Position numbers and translations under genes: made by a program. A model generated the notes under the pieces. That model had not been told where the DNA came from and made no database searches. It saw only the letters and a list, made by a program, of their open reading frames with translations. DNA of 64,000 nucleotides, from positions 186,001-250,000 of the forward strand of contig JAIPBD010000001.1 of the NCBI GenBank assembly GCA_021739765.1, given 5' to 3'. This document shows, in pieces, positions 24,649 to 34,900 of the stretch (within the stretch, counting starts at the first letter, position 1; every line of letters begins with the position of its first letter). Source of the stretch: Melioribacteraceae bacterium (GTDB lineage: Bacteria > Bacteroidota > Ignavibacteria > Ignavibacteriales > Melioribacteraceae).

Positions 24649-26331
24649 CTATTTTAAATTCCAAATTTTTTCGTAACTCATAGCAGCCGCTTCTTTTTCT
24701 AATCCTTTCATACCCATATCGAGTGCTTGCATCAATTCGTCTTGTCTGATAACACCTGGAAGAATATCCATTATGTGTTCTGCGTCCATTTTGGCTTCGT
24801 CAATTTCTCTGCCACTACCAACAATAAGTCCTTGATTATAAATTGTCGGACCGGCTTTATATCCGTTCGGACCGCCGGAAATACGCAAACTCATTCGAGG
24901 AGTTAAAGTGAAGGAATCCCATGGCATTTCAAGATCGATCGTGACGGAAATTAAACCATCAACTCCGAGTTCATTGATTAAACGTGAATCAATTCTATCC
25001 GAAGCGAACGTAGAAGAGATATTATCCAAAATTGCGGAGAAAGTAGTTGGTATAAGATTTTTTGTGTTTTTATAACTCTTTTCAACTTCAACAACCGTAA
25101 TTGTGTCTGAGATAGCTTCAAGATCTTTGTATGAAGGAGCCGAAACTACATCTTCAATTGGGATTAGCTGGATATTGTAGTTATCTAACAAAACATTTTC
25201 AAAATCGGCATATAATTTATTCACCAGACTTTCCCAATACGCATCGGGAAGAGTTGGGAACGTTCGTGTAGTGGTTGTGGTTACGGTCGTCGTAGTTTTG
25301 TAATTCCCTGCGTAGGTTGTACTTGAGGAAGTTTTACTTCTCGATTGCTGCAATTTTGTAGCACGAACCGTAAATGAAGCCACTCCGAATTTTTTACCGC
25401 TTGATATTGGTCGCCCGATAAAAGCGGTAGGTTTTGAAAGATCAACGGAGAAATTTGCGTCATCAATTTCAATATCTTCTTGGAATCTTGCGCCAAAATT
25501 TGAGGTTGTTCCAAAAATAGTTTCGTCGACTTCACCTTCAATTGTTACCGGAAAGCAATCGAGCGATTGGCCGACAATCTGCGCGGCTCCAACACCGGTT
25601 ACATTTGAAGGAACCACATTGAATCGTTCAATTTTCAACCAGTTCGGACCTTCGTTTGGTGCAAATGCTGTGAGCGCGTTCGTCCAAATTGCCTGTGGAA
25701 CGGTAATTTTATCCTGGTATTTAAGAATCGCATAATCCATAAAAGCTGTAACACCCATCGCTGTTCCAACCATTGAAACAACGAACTCCGTATCCTCATT
25801 TGTATTCGGACTTTCCATTTCAAGAGTAAAATCCTCTTCTAAATTGATTACCGCATTTGAGGAAGAACCGTTAACTGACTTGATTTTAATCGGAGGAGGA
25901 GGAGCGACAGTAAATTCGGCGTAATCTCCCCGTGTTGTTTTTATGGAAACTTTTTTCGGTGAAATATCATCAGCATCGAGCCATTTACCGTAAAATCCGT
26001 TTGCGATGTGTTCAACGACAGTTCCATCTATTGTAACGGTTCCATCAATTTTATACATACCGGCGCCTTCACGTTTCAAAAAACTGACGAAGACCATATT
26101 ATCGCCGGGACGCCAGGTCTCTTCAAAATAGTCTACATCAACGGTTCCAACTTCCTTCGGGTAAACATTTCGCATAAAATAAACTTGAATTGAAGCTGTT
26201 GAGAGATCGTCGGTACTTTGCGTAAGCAGATTCCCGACTAAATCACCGGTCATTTTCATAACTGTGCCGCATCCGGTAATCATTGAAATAATTAGAAAAA
26301 CAGAGAGGATTCTTAAGATTTTTTGTTGCAT
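24649..26331 (-). CDS. Large lipoprotein of unknown function
   Basis: A 560-residue lipoprotein with the lipobox MITGCGT (Cys about 21). I recognise no family. The mature protein starts with a helical stretch, then beta-rich regions including a Thr-rich linker (TTTTVTTTTTR) near the middle. The C-terminal half (from SLVNKLYADFENVLLDNYNI) resembles the periplasmic CsgG/curli-type or LPS-assembly lipoprotein fold, with a DGLISVTIDLEMPWDSF strand segment, but this is weak. It follows tyrA after a 187-base gap, so it is probably separately transcribed. The ATG at 26331 has a GGAG-like site (GGAGAATTAA) upstream. Outer-membrane or periplasmic location is likely. Confidence 0.7.
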   Translation of the reverse strand: MQQKILRILSVFLIISMITGCGTVMKMTGDLVGNLLTQSTDDLSTASIQVYFMRNVYPKEVGTVDVDYFEETWRPGDNMVFVSFLKREGAGMYKIDGTVTIDGTVVEHIANGFYGKWLDADDISPKKVSIKTTRGDYAEFTVAPPPPIKIKSVNGSSSNAVINLEEDFTLEMESPNTNEDTEFVVSMVGTAMGVTAFMDYAILKYQDKITVPQAIWTNALTAFAPNEGPNWLKIERFNVVPSNVTGVGAAQIVGQSLDCFPVTIEGEVDETIFGTTSNFGARFQEDIEIDDANFSVDLSKPTAFIGRPISSGKKFGVASFTVRATKLQQSRSKTSSSTTYAGNYKTTTTVTTTTTRTFPTLPDAYWESLVNKLYADFENVLLDNYNIQLIPIEDVVSAPSYKDLEAISDTITVVEVEKSYKNTKNLIPTTFSAILDNISSTFASDRIDSRLINELGVDGLISVTIDLEMPWDSFTLTPRMSLRISGGPNGYKAGPTIYNQGLIVGSGREIDEAKMDAEHIMDILPGVIRQDELMQALDMGMKGLEKEAAAMSYEKIWNLK

Positions 26332-26518
26332 TTAATTCTCCGAAATTATTAATAGACTTGTAGTCCTTTAATCAATTGGAGTGCCAGAAAAGAGGGGAGA
26401 AGATGTCCGATTTTAGCGGTTTATCGCGAAATTCAAAATCCATGTTGCAAAGATGAAACAGACGGCATGCGATCGGCGTTGCTTTTATGCGACACTTGTG
26501 CAATCACAAATGAGGATT

Positions 26519-27598
26519 TTAATCTTTTAGTGTGAATCCTAATGCGTTTATTATCTCAGTGGCACGTTCAACATCGTTTTGGCTCTCAACTGAAAGTCTA
26601 AATGTTCCTCCGGTTCCTTCTCGAATTTTCAGTAGTTCGATATCTTTAATATTTATTCCTTCCTGATAAAGCGCGGTCGAGATTTTACTGACAACTCCGG
26701 GTTCGTCTTTCACAAATACATACAGGTCGTAAAGCGGGTTGAGAAATCCTTTCGTGTTCTTGGGAACCTCATCTCTACCTTTTCTTGCTCTTTCAAAATT
26801 AGATGCAATCGAGTAAGAATTATCATCTTCGAGCATTTTTTTTAAAGAGGCAAGTTCGGCCTCAAACGAATTAAATACTTTAAGAATTTGCTCTTTATTC
26901 GATTGAATAATTGGTTCCCATAGACCATAATCACTCGAAGCAATTCTGGTCATATCCCGATAACCACCGGCAGCAAAATCCAGATAATTTGTCTCTGTGC
27001 TGTTTTTAATCGTGTTGTTCAGAAGCATTACTGAAAGCAACTGAGGAAAATGACTTACATTGGCCACCGCATTATCATGTTCCTTCGGAGATAAAAGAGT
27101 TATTCTACATCCGAGCGATTTAATCAATTCCAGAAATTCGGATTTTCTTTCCAGCAACTCAACATTTTCATTTATGATATAGATAGAATTTTCAAATAGA
27201 AGGGGATCCGAATTTTCATATCCCCCTTTTTCCTTGCCGGTCATCGGATGACCGCCAACATAATGACCTTCGCTTTTGAATGAATCCCATTTTTCTTGAA
27301 TTAATGATTTTACACTACATACATCAGTAACAATTTGATTGGAATTTAAAAGTGGCGCAAATTTCTCAAGCACTTCAAGTGTTAAATTTACGTGGAGACA
27401 GATAAATATTAATTCATATTCTTTAATATCTTCGTACGCATTTAGTCGTTCATCAATAATTTTATCGTCGAGTGCTTTTTGAGTAACTGTATCGATATCG
27501 AATCCACCGATATTTACATCAATTTTGCTTCCTTTAAGCGCTTTGGCGATTGAGCCGCCAATTAATCCTAATCCAATTATCGCAACATTTTTGATCAC
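26519..27598 (-). CDS. tyrA: Prephenate dehydrogenase with C-terminal ACT domain
   Basis: NAD-dependent prephenate dehydrogenase, the tyrosine branch of aromatic amino-acid synthesis. The Rossmann motif is AIIGLGLIGGSIAKAL at about residues 5-20, and the substrate block is GGHPMTGKEKGGYENSD. The C-terminal ACT domain (about residues 285-357: DLYVFVKDEPGVVSKIS then INIKDIELLKIRE) suggests allosteric feedback, normally by tyrosine. The start is GTG at 27598, and the start codon overlaps the stop of aroF (GTGA), a sign of translational coupling. It is the last gene of the mutS / DUF1684 / aroF / tyrA operon. Overall 359 residues, normal for an ACT-bearing enzyme. Confidence 0.92.
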   Translation of the reverse strand: MIKNVAIIGLGLIGGSIAKALKGSKIDVNIGGFDIDTVTQKALDDKIIDERLNAYEDIKEYELIFICLHVNLTLEVLEKFAPLLNSNQIVTDVCSVKSLIQEKWDSFKSEGHYVGGHPMTGKEKGGYENSDPLLFENSIYIINENVELLERKSEFLELIKSLGCRITLLSPKEHDNAVANVSHFPQLLSVMLLNNTIKNSTETNYLDFAAGGYRDMTRIASSDYGLWEPIIQSNKEQILKVFNSFEAELASLKKMLEDDNSYSIASNFERARKGRDEVPKNTKGFLNPLYDLYVFVKDEPGVVSKISTALYQEGINIKDIELLKIREGTGGTFRLSVESQNDVERATEIINALGFTLKD

Positions 27599-28608
27599 AA
27601 TTCTCTTCCGATTGCTTTTGCTATAATTCTTAATTCCTCAACGAGTTTAAGATAGGTTTCCGGGAGCAATGCTTGTGGACCATCGGATTTTGCATTTGCG
27701 GGGTCATGGTGTATTTCGAGCATCAGTCCATCAGCACCCGCAGCTACCGCCGCTCGTGCCATTGGTGGAACTTGGTCTCGATAACCCGTTGCGTGCGAAG
27801 GATCGGCAATAATCGGTAAATGACTTTTTTTATGAACGACCGGAATCGCTGAAAGATCAAATGTATTTCTCGTATATTTTTCAAATGTACGAATTCCTCT
27901 CTCGCAAAGAATTACATCTTTATTGCCGTTGTATAATATATATTCCGCTGACATCAACCACTCTTCAATTTGAGCGGAAAGACCTCGTTTTAGCATGATT
28001 GGTTTATCGATATTTCCGAGTTCTTTGATTAAGGCAAAGTTTTGCATGTTGCGTGCACCAACTTGAAAAATATCGGTATACTTATATATTAACTCGATCT
28101 GATCAATTTGCATTACTTCCGTAATCACCAATAATCCGAATTCATCGGCTGCTTTACGAATAAGTTTTAGTCCTTCTTCTCCAAGACCTTGAAAAGAGTA
28201 AGGAGATGAACGCGGTTTAAACGCTCCGCCACGTAAAATTTTCATTCCTGATTTGGCAACAACTTCAGCCAGACGGTAAATCTGATCTTCGGATTCGATA
28301 GAACAAGGACCCGCCATTATGTGAATCTTATTTCCGCCGAGTTCAACATCCTTCATTTTGATAATCGTATCGTCTTCCTTAAAACTTCTATTAGCTAATT
28401 TGTATGGATTTGTAACTCTGTATACATCCGATACTCCGTCGAGTATACTTACTTTTCTCGTGTCAAAATCGGGTTGAACCCCAATAGCTCCAAGAATAGT
28501 TTTTTGAACACCTCTTGATTCATGAATTTGAAAACCGAAATCTTCAAGTTGTTTTTTTACCAATTCTATTTGTTCATCGGAGGCATTATTTTCCATTATA
28601 ACGACCAC
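27595..28608 (-). CDS. aroF: DAHP synthase (type I-beta, N-terminal regulatory domain)
   Basis: 3-deoxy-D-arabino-heptulosonate-7-phosphate synthase, the first step of the shikimate pathway. The protein opens with a ferredoxin-like regulatory domain (VVIMENNASDEQIELVKKQL), as in the Thermotoga/Bacillus-type enzymes, then the barrel with MAGPCSIES, GGAFKPRSSPYSFQG, IFQVGARNMQNF, MLKRGLSAQIEEW, LCERGIRTF and IIADPSHATG. The start is GTG at 28608, preceded by TAGGAGCTA, and matches the start of the regulatory domain. 337 residues. It lies 15 bases after the DUF1684 lipoprotein gene and overlaps tyrA by 4 bases, so chorismate entry and the tyrosine branch are co-expressed. Symbol aroF is the common annotation; aroG or aroA would also be used. 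Confidence 0.93.
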   Translation of the reverse strand: MVVIMENNASDEQIELVKKQLEDFGFQIHESRGVQKTILGAIGVQPDFDTRKVSILDGVSDVYRVTNPYKLANRSFKEDDTIIKMKDVELGGNKIHIMAGPCSIESEDQIYRLAEVVAKSGMKILRGGAFKPRSSPYSFQGLGEEGLKLIRKAADEFGLLVITEVMQIDQIELIYKYTDIFQVGARNMQNFALIKELGNIDKPIMLKRGLSAQIEEWLMSAEYILYNGNKDVILCERGIRTFEKYTRNTFDLSAIPVVHKKSHLPIIADPSHATGYRDQVPPMARAAVAAGADGLMLEIHHDPANAKSDGPQALLPETYLKLVEELRIIAKAIGREL

Positions 28609-28623
28609 AGTAGCTCCTAATTA

Positions 28624-29253
28624 TTAGTCATGAAATATTTTTTCGCCGGCAGTTATTTCGGCGTCGATAAAATCTTCTTTTGTCGGTATGGCACACGAAT
28701 AATCCTTGCTGTAAGCACAATACGGATTGTACGCTAAGTTAAAATCGATTGTGTATATGAAGTCGGGGTCTTCGTTCAGCTCAAAATTTAAATATCGCCC
28801 AACCCCGTATGATTCCTCTCCCGTAGTTTTATCAGTAAACCAAATACTGTAGTAAACCTCGCCATCCTGGGACTGGCTTTTATAAACATTAAGTTTTAAT
28901 TGTTCATCATCTATATCAAGTAATAAATATCCAAACCTTATTGATTGTCTTTGTTCACCTTTAGTTCCCATAATTACTAACGTATCCTTTACCGCATTTT
29001 CATAAAGTTTACTTCGGAAAATAAAATCAAAATTCGCGTCGAAGTAGTTGAGGTTGTGGAAATCGATTTTACCCTTTGCATTGAAAGGGGAATTCGGGTT
29101 TTGTGCCATATACTCATTAGTTTCAGTCCGAATCTGATTTAGTTCCTCAACATAAAGCTGCTGTTCGGTAGTGTATTTTTCTTCACAGCCAATAAATTGT
29201 AATAGGATTAACAAGGAAAACGATACATAAAATAAAATTTTTGAGATTTTCAT
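28624..29253 (-). CDS. DUF1684 lipoprotein
   Basis: A 209-residue lipoprotein (lipobox LQFIGCEE) of the DUF1684 family. The family signatures are NPNSPFN near the N-terminus, WFTDKTTGEESYGVGRYL, and the C-terminal block DFNLAYNPYCAYSKDYSCAIP then AEITAGEKIF. DUF1684 proteins are widespread and uncharacterised; the conserved Cys residues (CAY, CAI) and Gly-rich strand pattern are intact. The start codon overlaps the mutS stop codon by 4 bases, and it is followed by aroF. Its presence between a DNA-repair gene and an aromatic pathway gene has no obvious functional meaning. Confidence 0.87.
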   Translation of the reverse strand: MKISKILFYVSFSLLILLQFIGCEEKYTTEQQLYVEELNQIRTETNEYMAQNPNSPFNAKGKIDFHNLNYFDANFDFIFRSKLYENAVKDTLVIMGTKGEQRQSIRFGYLLLDIDDEQLKLNVYKSQSQDGEVYYSIWFTDKTTGEESYGVGRYLNFELNEDPDFIYTIDFNLAYNPYCAYSKDYSCAIPTKEDFIDAEITAGEKIFHD

Positions 29254-31862
29254 TTTTCATCCGCCAATTTCTTTTTTAATTCATTCAGTTTATTTAACGC
29301 TTCAATTGGGGTCAGTTCATCGATTGATAAATCCGATATTTCCCTTCTCAATTTTTCATCCTTCATTTCAAACAAACTTATCTGCATTTCATCTTCATTT
29401 TTGAATTTTTCGATTTTAGCTTTTTTGATTTCATAAGGAGTTAGTTCTTTGCCTTCAAGATTGGCTAAAATTTCTTTTGCCCTGTTCGTAACAAAATCCG
29501 GCAAACCGGCCATTTGTCCTACTTGAATCCCATAACTATGATCGGCTCCGCCCTGTGAAACTTTATGGAGGAAAATAACCTTGTCGTCGTATTCCCGAAC
29601 TTCCACTTTAAAATTATTTATTCGCGGAAAAATATCGGCCATTTCATTTAACTCGTGATAATGAGTCGCAAAAAGTGTCTTTGCTGAAACAACGGGATTT
29701 TCATGCAAATATTCGGTTATCGCCCAAGCAATTGAAATTCCGTCAAAAGTTGATGTCCCTCTACCGATCTCATCCAGTAAAATTAAACTCTTTTCCGAAG
29801 CGTTGTTTAATATATTCGCGGCTTCTTGCATTTCCACAAGAAAAGTACTTTCACCGGCAGCGATATTATCGGACGCTCCAACACGTGTATAAATTTTATC
29901 AATAAGCCCAATTTGCGCGGATTCAGCCGGAACAAAAGATCCAATTTGAGCAAGCAGTACAATTAAGCCAACTTGTCTCAGAAAAACCGACTTTCCTGCC
30001 ATATTCGGCCCGGTTAAAATAACTATCTGATTCTCGGAATTATCTAATATTGTGTCATTTGGTGTAAACTTTTCCCCAGGAGGCAAAATCCTCTCAACAA
30101 CCGGATGCCTTCCTTTTTTAATAATCAGTTTATCCGATTCGTTTACATCGGGATAAACATAATTATACTCAACGGCACATTTTGCAAGGGAAACATAACA
30201 ATCAAGCGCGGCGAGTAATCTGGCGTTTTCTTGAATTGTGTTTGCATTTTGCGATGCAAATGAACGGATTGCTTGGAAAAGTGTGTATTCAAGTTGCGTA
30301 ATTTTTTCCTGGGCGTTCAGAATTTTGTCTTCATATTCCTTCAACTCGGGGGTAATATATCGCTCACTGCTCACAAGTGTTTGTTTGCGAATATAGTGTT
30401 CCGGAATTTTATCTTTGTGGGTGTTACTGATTTCGATATAATATCCGAAGACTCTGTTATAACTCACTTTTAGAGAAGGAATCGAACTGTTCTCCCTTTC
30501 GGTTTTTTGAAAATTTGAAATCCAGATTTTCGCGTTTTGTGAAAGATCACGGATCTCATCAAGTTCAGGACTATAACCTTCTCTAATCACTCCGCCATCC
30601 ATTAAGCTGAGCGGGGGGGAATCGTTTATCGCGAGTTCAATTTTCTCAACTAATGCTTCCAGAGCAATTAAATTGTTTTTTATTGAATTAATTGAATCCG
30701 AGTTTGAATTTTCGAGAAGTTGCTGAATCAGTGGTATTTTTTTTAATGAGAGTTTTAGATTTACTAATTCACGCGGATTAATCCTTTCCGTGCAAACTTT
30801 GGATGTCAGCCTTTCAAGGTCACTTATCTCAGATAACTCCTCAGCTAAATTATTTCGAAGATCCTTTTTTTCTACAAATTCTTTAACACATTCAAGCCTT
30901 TTTTTAATTGGTTCAATTCTACGAAGTGGCGCTGAAATCCACTTTTTCAGCATTCTTCCACCCATCGCGGTTTCAGTTTTATCAAGAATTGAAATAAGCG
31001 AACCTTCACGATTTCCATCTTGCATTGTAAATGTAATTTCGAGATTACGTTTTGTGGAAAAATCGAGAAGCATATAATCTGAAGGATTGTAGAGTGAAAT
31101 TTTATTAAGATGAGATAAATTTTGTTTTTGAGTTTCATTCAAATAATGAAGCACGGCTCCGGCGGCAATTATTCCGGTGTGGAGTTTCTCAATTCCGAAT
31201 CCTTTCAGTGTTTTGGTGCTGAATTGGTTTAGCAAATTATCAATCGCGAAATCAAGGTTGAAAAACCACTCATCGATTCTGGTGTAAAGTATATTCGAAG
31301 TATACTTCTCGAGAATTGAATTAATAGTTTCACGTTGATCTTTGGAGACTAATAATTCGGACGGATTTATTAATCCGATTTGTTGTGGGAGCGCGGATTG
31401 ATGCACCTCATAACAATAAAATTCTCCGGTTGAAATATCACTGAACGAAATTCCCGCAATTTCATTTTGCAGAAAAATGCCCATCAAATAATTATTCTTT
31501 TTGTGATCGAGAAGTTTATCAGAAAAAACAACACCCGGAGTAACAACTTCCACCACATCACGTTTTACGATTCCCTTGGCTTTTTTGGGATCTTCGATTT
31601 GTTCACAAACTGCGACTCTAAAACCGGCTTTTACTAATTTCGGAAGATAGTTATCGATAGCATGATGCGGAAAACCCGCCAGCGGAACAGCGCCCGCGGC
31701 TCCGTTCGATCTTTTAGTGAGTGTAATTCCGAGCACCTTTGAAGCAGTTTTCGCGTCTTCAGCGAAGGTTTCGAAAAAATCACCTACTCTGAAAAGTAAA
31801 ATAGTATCGGGATACTTTTCCTTAATTTTATAAAATTGGGTCATTAGTGGTGTAACAGCCAT
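29250..31862 (-). CDS. mutS: DNA mismatch repair protein MutS
   Basis: Recognises mismatches and small loops and starts repair. At 870 residues it has all MutS parts. The mismatch-binding N-terminus contains the mismatch-wedge motif GDFFETF, with its Phe and Glu. The clamp and lever core follows, then the ATPase with Walker A GPNMAGKSVFLRQ, the LILLDEIGRGTSTFDG Walker B and signature region, and the FATHYHEL motif. The ATG at 31862 starts at the MutS domain. It is the first gene of the operon and is divergent from the large GH13 gene, with a 130-base intergenic region. MutL is not in the window. Confidence 0.96.
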   Translation of the reverse strand: MAVTPLMTQFYKIKEKYPDTILLFRVGDFFETFAEDAKTASKVLGITLTKRSNGAAGAVPLAGFPHHAIDNYLPKLVKAGFRVAVCEQIEDPKKAKGIVKRDVVEVVTPGVVFSDKLLDHKKNNYLMGIFLQNEIAGISFSDISTGEFYCYEVHQSALPQQIGLINPSELLVSKDQRETINSILEKYTSNILYTRIDEWFFNLDFAIDNLLNQFSTKTLKGFGIEKLHTGIIAAGAVLHYLNETQKQNLSHLNKISLYNPSDYMLLDFSTKRNLEITFTMQDGNREGSLISILDKTETAMGGRMLKKWISAPLRRIEPIKKRLECVKEFVEKKDLRNNLAEELSEISDLERLTSKVCTERINPRELVNLKLSLKKIPLIQQLLENSNSDSINSIKNNLIALEALVEKIELAINDSPPLSLMDGGVIREGYSPELDEIRDLSQNAKIWISNFQKTERENSSIPSLKVSYNRVFGYYIEISNTHKDKIPEHYIRKQTLVSSERYITPELKEYEDKILNAQEKITQLEYTLFQAIRSFASQNANTIQENARLLAALDCYVSLAKCAVEYNYVYPDVNESDKLIIKKGRHPVVERILPPGEKFTPNDTILDNSENQIVILTGPNMAGKSVFLRQVGLIVLLAQIGSFVPAESAQIGLIDKIYTRVGASDNIAAGESTFLVEMQEAANILNNASEKSLILLDEIGRGTSTFDGISIAWAITEYLHENPVVSAKTLFATHYHELNEMADIFPRINNFKVEVREYDDKVIFLHKVSQGGADHSYGIQVGQMAGLPDFVTNRAKEILANLEGKELTPYEIKKAKIEKFKNEDEMQISLFEMKDEKLRREISDLSIDELTPIEALNKLNELKKKLADEK

Positions 31863-31992
31863 CGTATCCTTTTGAAATGAACTCCAAAAATACCCTATGT
31901 GAGCTTCTTATTCAATTTAGAGAACATATAATTCTAATCAATTAGTTATATTAATAAGATTAATGTGAATAATCTAATAGGACGGAGAATAA

Positions 31993-34900
31993 ATGCTTTT
32001 ATCTAATGAGAATTTCAGACTTAAACTCGGAAATGGGGAAAAAAAATACAATTCTGATTTGAAATTTGAATTCCATGTTGCAAAGGAAGTCCGGAAAAAA
32101 TATGAATTTGATGAAGAGATTTTTTCATTGAATGGAAATGTTTTATTCGCAAATTTCTCCGCGGTTCGGGTTTTTGTTAATAAAATTAATAATAAACGGG
32201 ATAACGCGAATAAAGTAAAGAACGGAGAAGTTAACGCACTCGGTTTGTTGGATGAAGTTTATCACTTTATTCTGAGAGAATATGAAAATTCGGTAAATCC
32301 GGGAGTTTTTAAAAAAGCAGCCAAACACCTTGCCGAAAAAATTGAAGATAGCAACCTTAACACCATTTTACATGAGTTTAACGCCATTTTTCCTCCACAA
32401 GAGATTTATCACGGCAGGTCCACTGTATTAGATTATTTAAATGGCATGACCGGTAATCGTTCCAATATTGAAATTTCAATCGAAGAGATGATGCTTTTAT
32501 ACTTCGCAAATTTTAATCCGGCGGCAAAAAAAATAAAAGAATTATTTGACGAAAATTATTTTGAAAAGAAAGACATTTACAAAAATTTTGTTTTTGAATT
32601 AGAAAACTTTTTCAGGTCCGAGGAGAAATTTGGGCCCGATAATCAGGATATATTTACACTTTTTAAAACACCAATTCTGAATAATCCTGATGATATTGAA
32701 GCACAGCTCGAATACGTGCTTGTAAAATGGAAAAATATAATTGGTGAAGAATTCGTAAAACGAATTCTTTCTGGCAAAGATTTGATAAAAGAGGATATTC
32801 GGTTTGAAAGTTTTGGAGGCGGTGGGGCGCCAACAGTGGTTCCAAGCTACAAGGGATTCGGCTCCGATGCGGATATGCTCTCACTGGGCAAGTCAGGCTT
32901 TAAATACGGGAAACTCGATTTCCATTACGATGAACCCGAGCAGTTCACCGATGATATTGATTGGATGCCTTCAGTTGTTTTAATGGCGAAAAATTCATAT
33001 GTCTGGTTAGATCAACTTTCAAAAAAATATAATCGTGAAATAAAAACGTTGGATCAAATTCCCGACGAGGAGTTGGATGAACTTTCACGTTGGAATTTTA
33101 ACGGTTTGTGGCTGATTGGAATCTGGGAAAGAAGCGCGGCCTCAAAAAGAATTAAACATATCATGGGGAATATCGATGCTGTCGCATCCGCATATTCTTT
33201 ATTTGATTACTCGATTGCACAGGATCTTGGTGGTGAAGCAGCTTATCAAAACTTAAATGAGCGCGCAAAAGCTAGAGGGATCAGACTCGCAAGTGATATG
33301 GTGCCTAATCATACCGGAATATTTTCAAAATGGGTTTTAGAACATCCCGAATATTTTATCCAATCGGATAATCCTCCTTTTCCGGGATATTCTTTCACCG
33401 GAGAAGATTTATCACTCGACCACTCAATGCAAATTAGAATTGAAGATGGATATTTCAGGAAGTCGGATGCTGCGGTGGTTTTTCAAAGAATTGACAATCG
33501 CAACGGTCAGGTGAAATATATATATCATGGCAATGACGGAACAAACATGCCTTGGAATGACACCGCTCAATTAGACATGTTGAAAGAAGAAGTTCGCGAA
33601 GCCGTTATTCAAGAAATATTTAGCGTTGCGAGAAGATTTTCAATTATTCGTTTTGATGCGGCGATGACTCTTGCGAAAAAACATTTCTCGAGGTTGTGGT
33701 ATCCGCAACCAGGAACCGGCGGTGACATTCCATCACGAGCCGATCATGCAAAAACGAGAGAAGAATTTGATTCATTTTTCCCCAAAGAATTTTGGAGGGA
33801 AGTTGTTGACAGAATAAATTCCGAAATGCCGGAAACTCTACTTCTCGCTGAAGCTTTTTGGTTAATGGAAGGTTATTTTGTCCGAACACTCGGAATGCAT
33901 CGTGTATATAACTCCGCGTTTATGCACATGATGATGAAAGAAGAAAATGAAAAATATCGTGATTTAATAACAAATACTCTCGAATTTGAACCTGAAATAT
34001 TGAAACGGTATGTTAATTTTATGAGTAACCCGGATGAAGAAACCGCCATAAGGCAATTTGGCACGGATGATAAATATTTTGGTGTTGCTTTGATGATGAT
34101 CACTTTGCCCGGCTTACCGATGTTTGCTCACGGTCAAATTGAAGGTTATACTGAAAAATATGGAATGGAATATAAAAGGGCATACTATAACGAAACTCCA
34201 AAACAATGGCTGGTCGAAAGGCATGATCGTGAAATATTCCCGCTTCTTAGGAAACGATATCTATTCAGCAATGTTGATAATTTCTGGTTTTTTGACGTTA
34301 TCGATAATTATGGAAACTTAAATGAAAACGTATTTGCTTTTACAAACCGAGTCGGTAACGAGCGGGCGGTTGTATTTTATAATAATAGATATGATAGATC
34401 CGAAGGTAAAATCTTTCATTCAACTTTAAAGCTTGTTAACGAAAACGGGAATAAAGTTCCACGTTCAATCACATTTGCGGAAGCACTCGGAGTTAATACC
34501 ACTGACGATCATTTTTATATTTATACCGAACATTTCTCAGGTCTCGAATATTTGAAAACCGGGAGGGATATAGCGGAAAATGGTTATTACCTATCGTTGA
34601 ATGGGTTTCAATCTCAAGTACTTTGGAAAATTAGAGAGGTTTATGATACTTCAGGTGAATTGTACGACTTATATTCAGAGTTGAACGGGCAGGGAGTGAA
34701 AAGTGTTCAAGATGAATTAGGCAGAATTCGATTTAAAGAAATTCATGAAGCTATGGTCGGACTTTTCGAAACAAATTCTATCAAAGAATTTAATTTGTTG
34801 ATTGGAACAGATGTTGAGGAAAAGACTGAAATTGAAAAAAATGATTTAAAACATCTTCTTAATAAATATTACAGAATTTTGAATTTGGGCGCCGCACACC

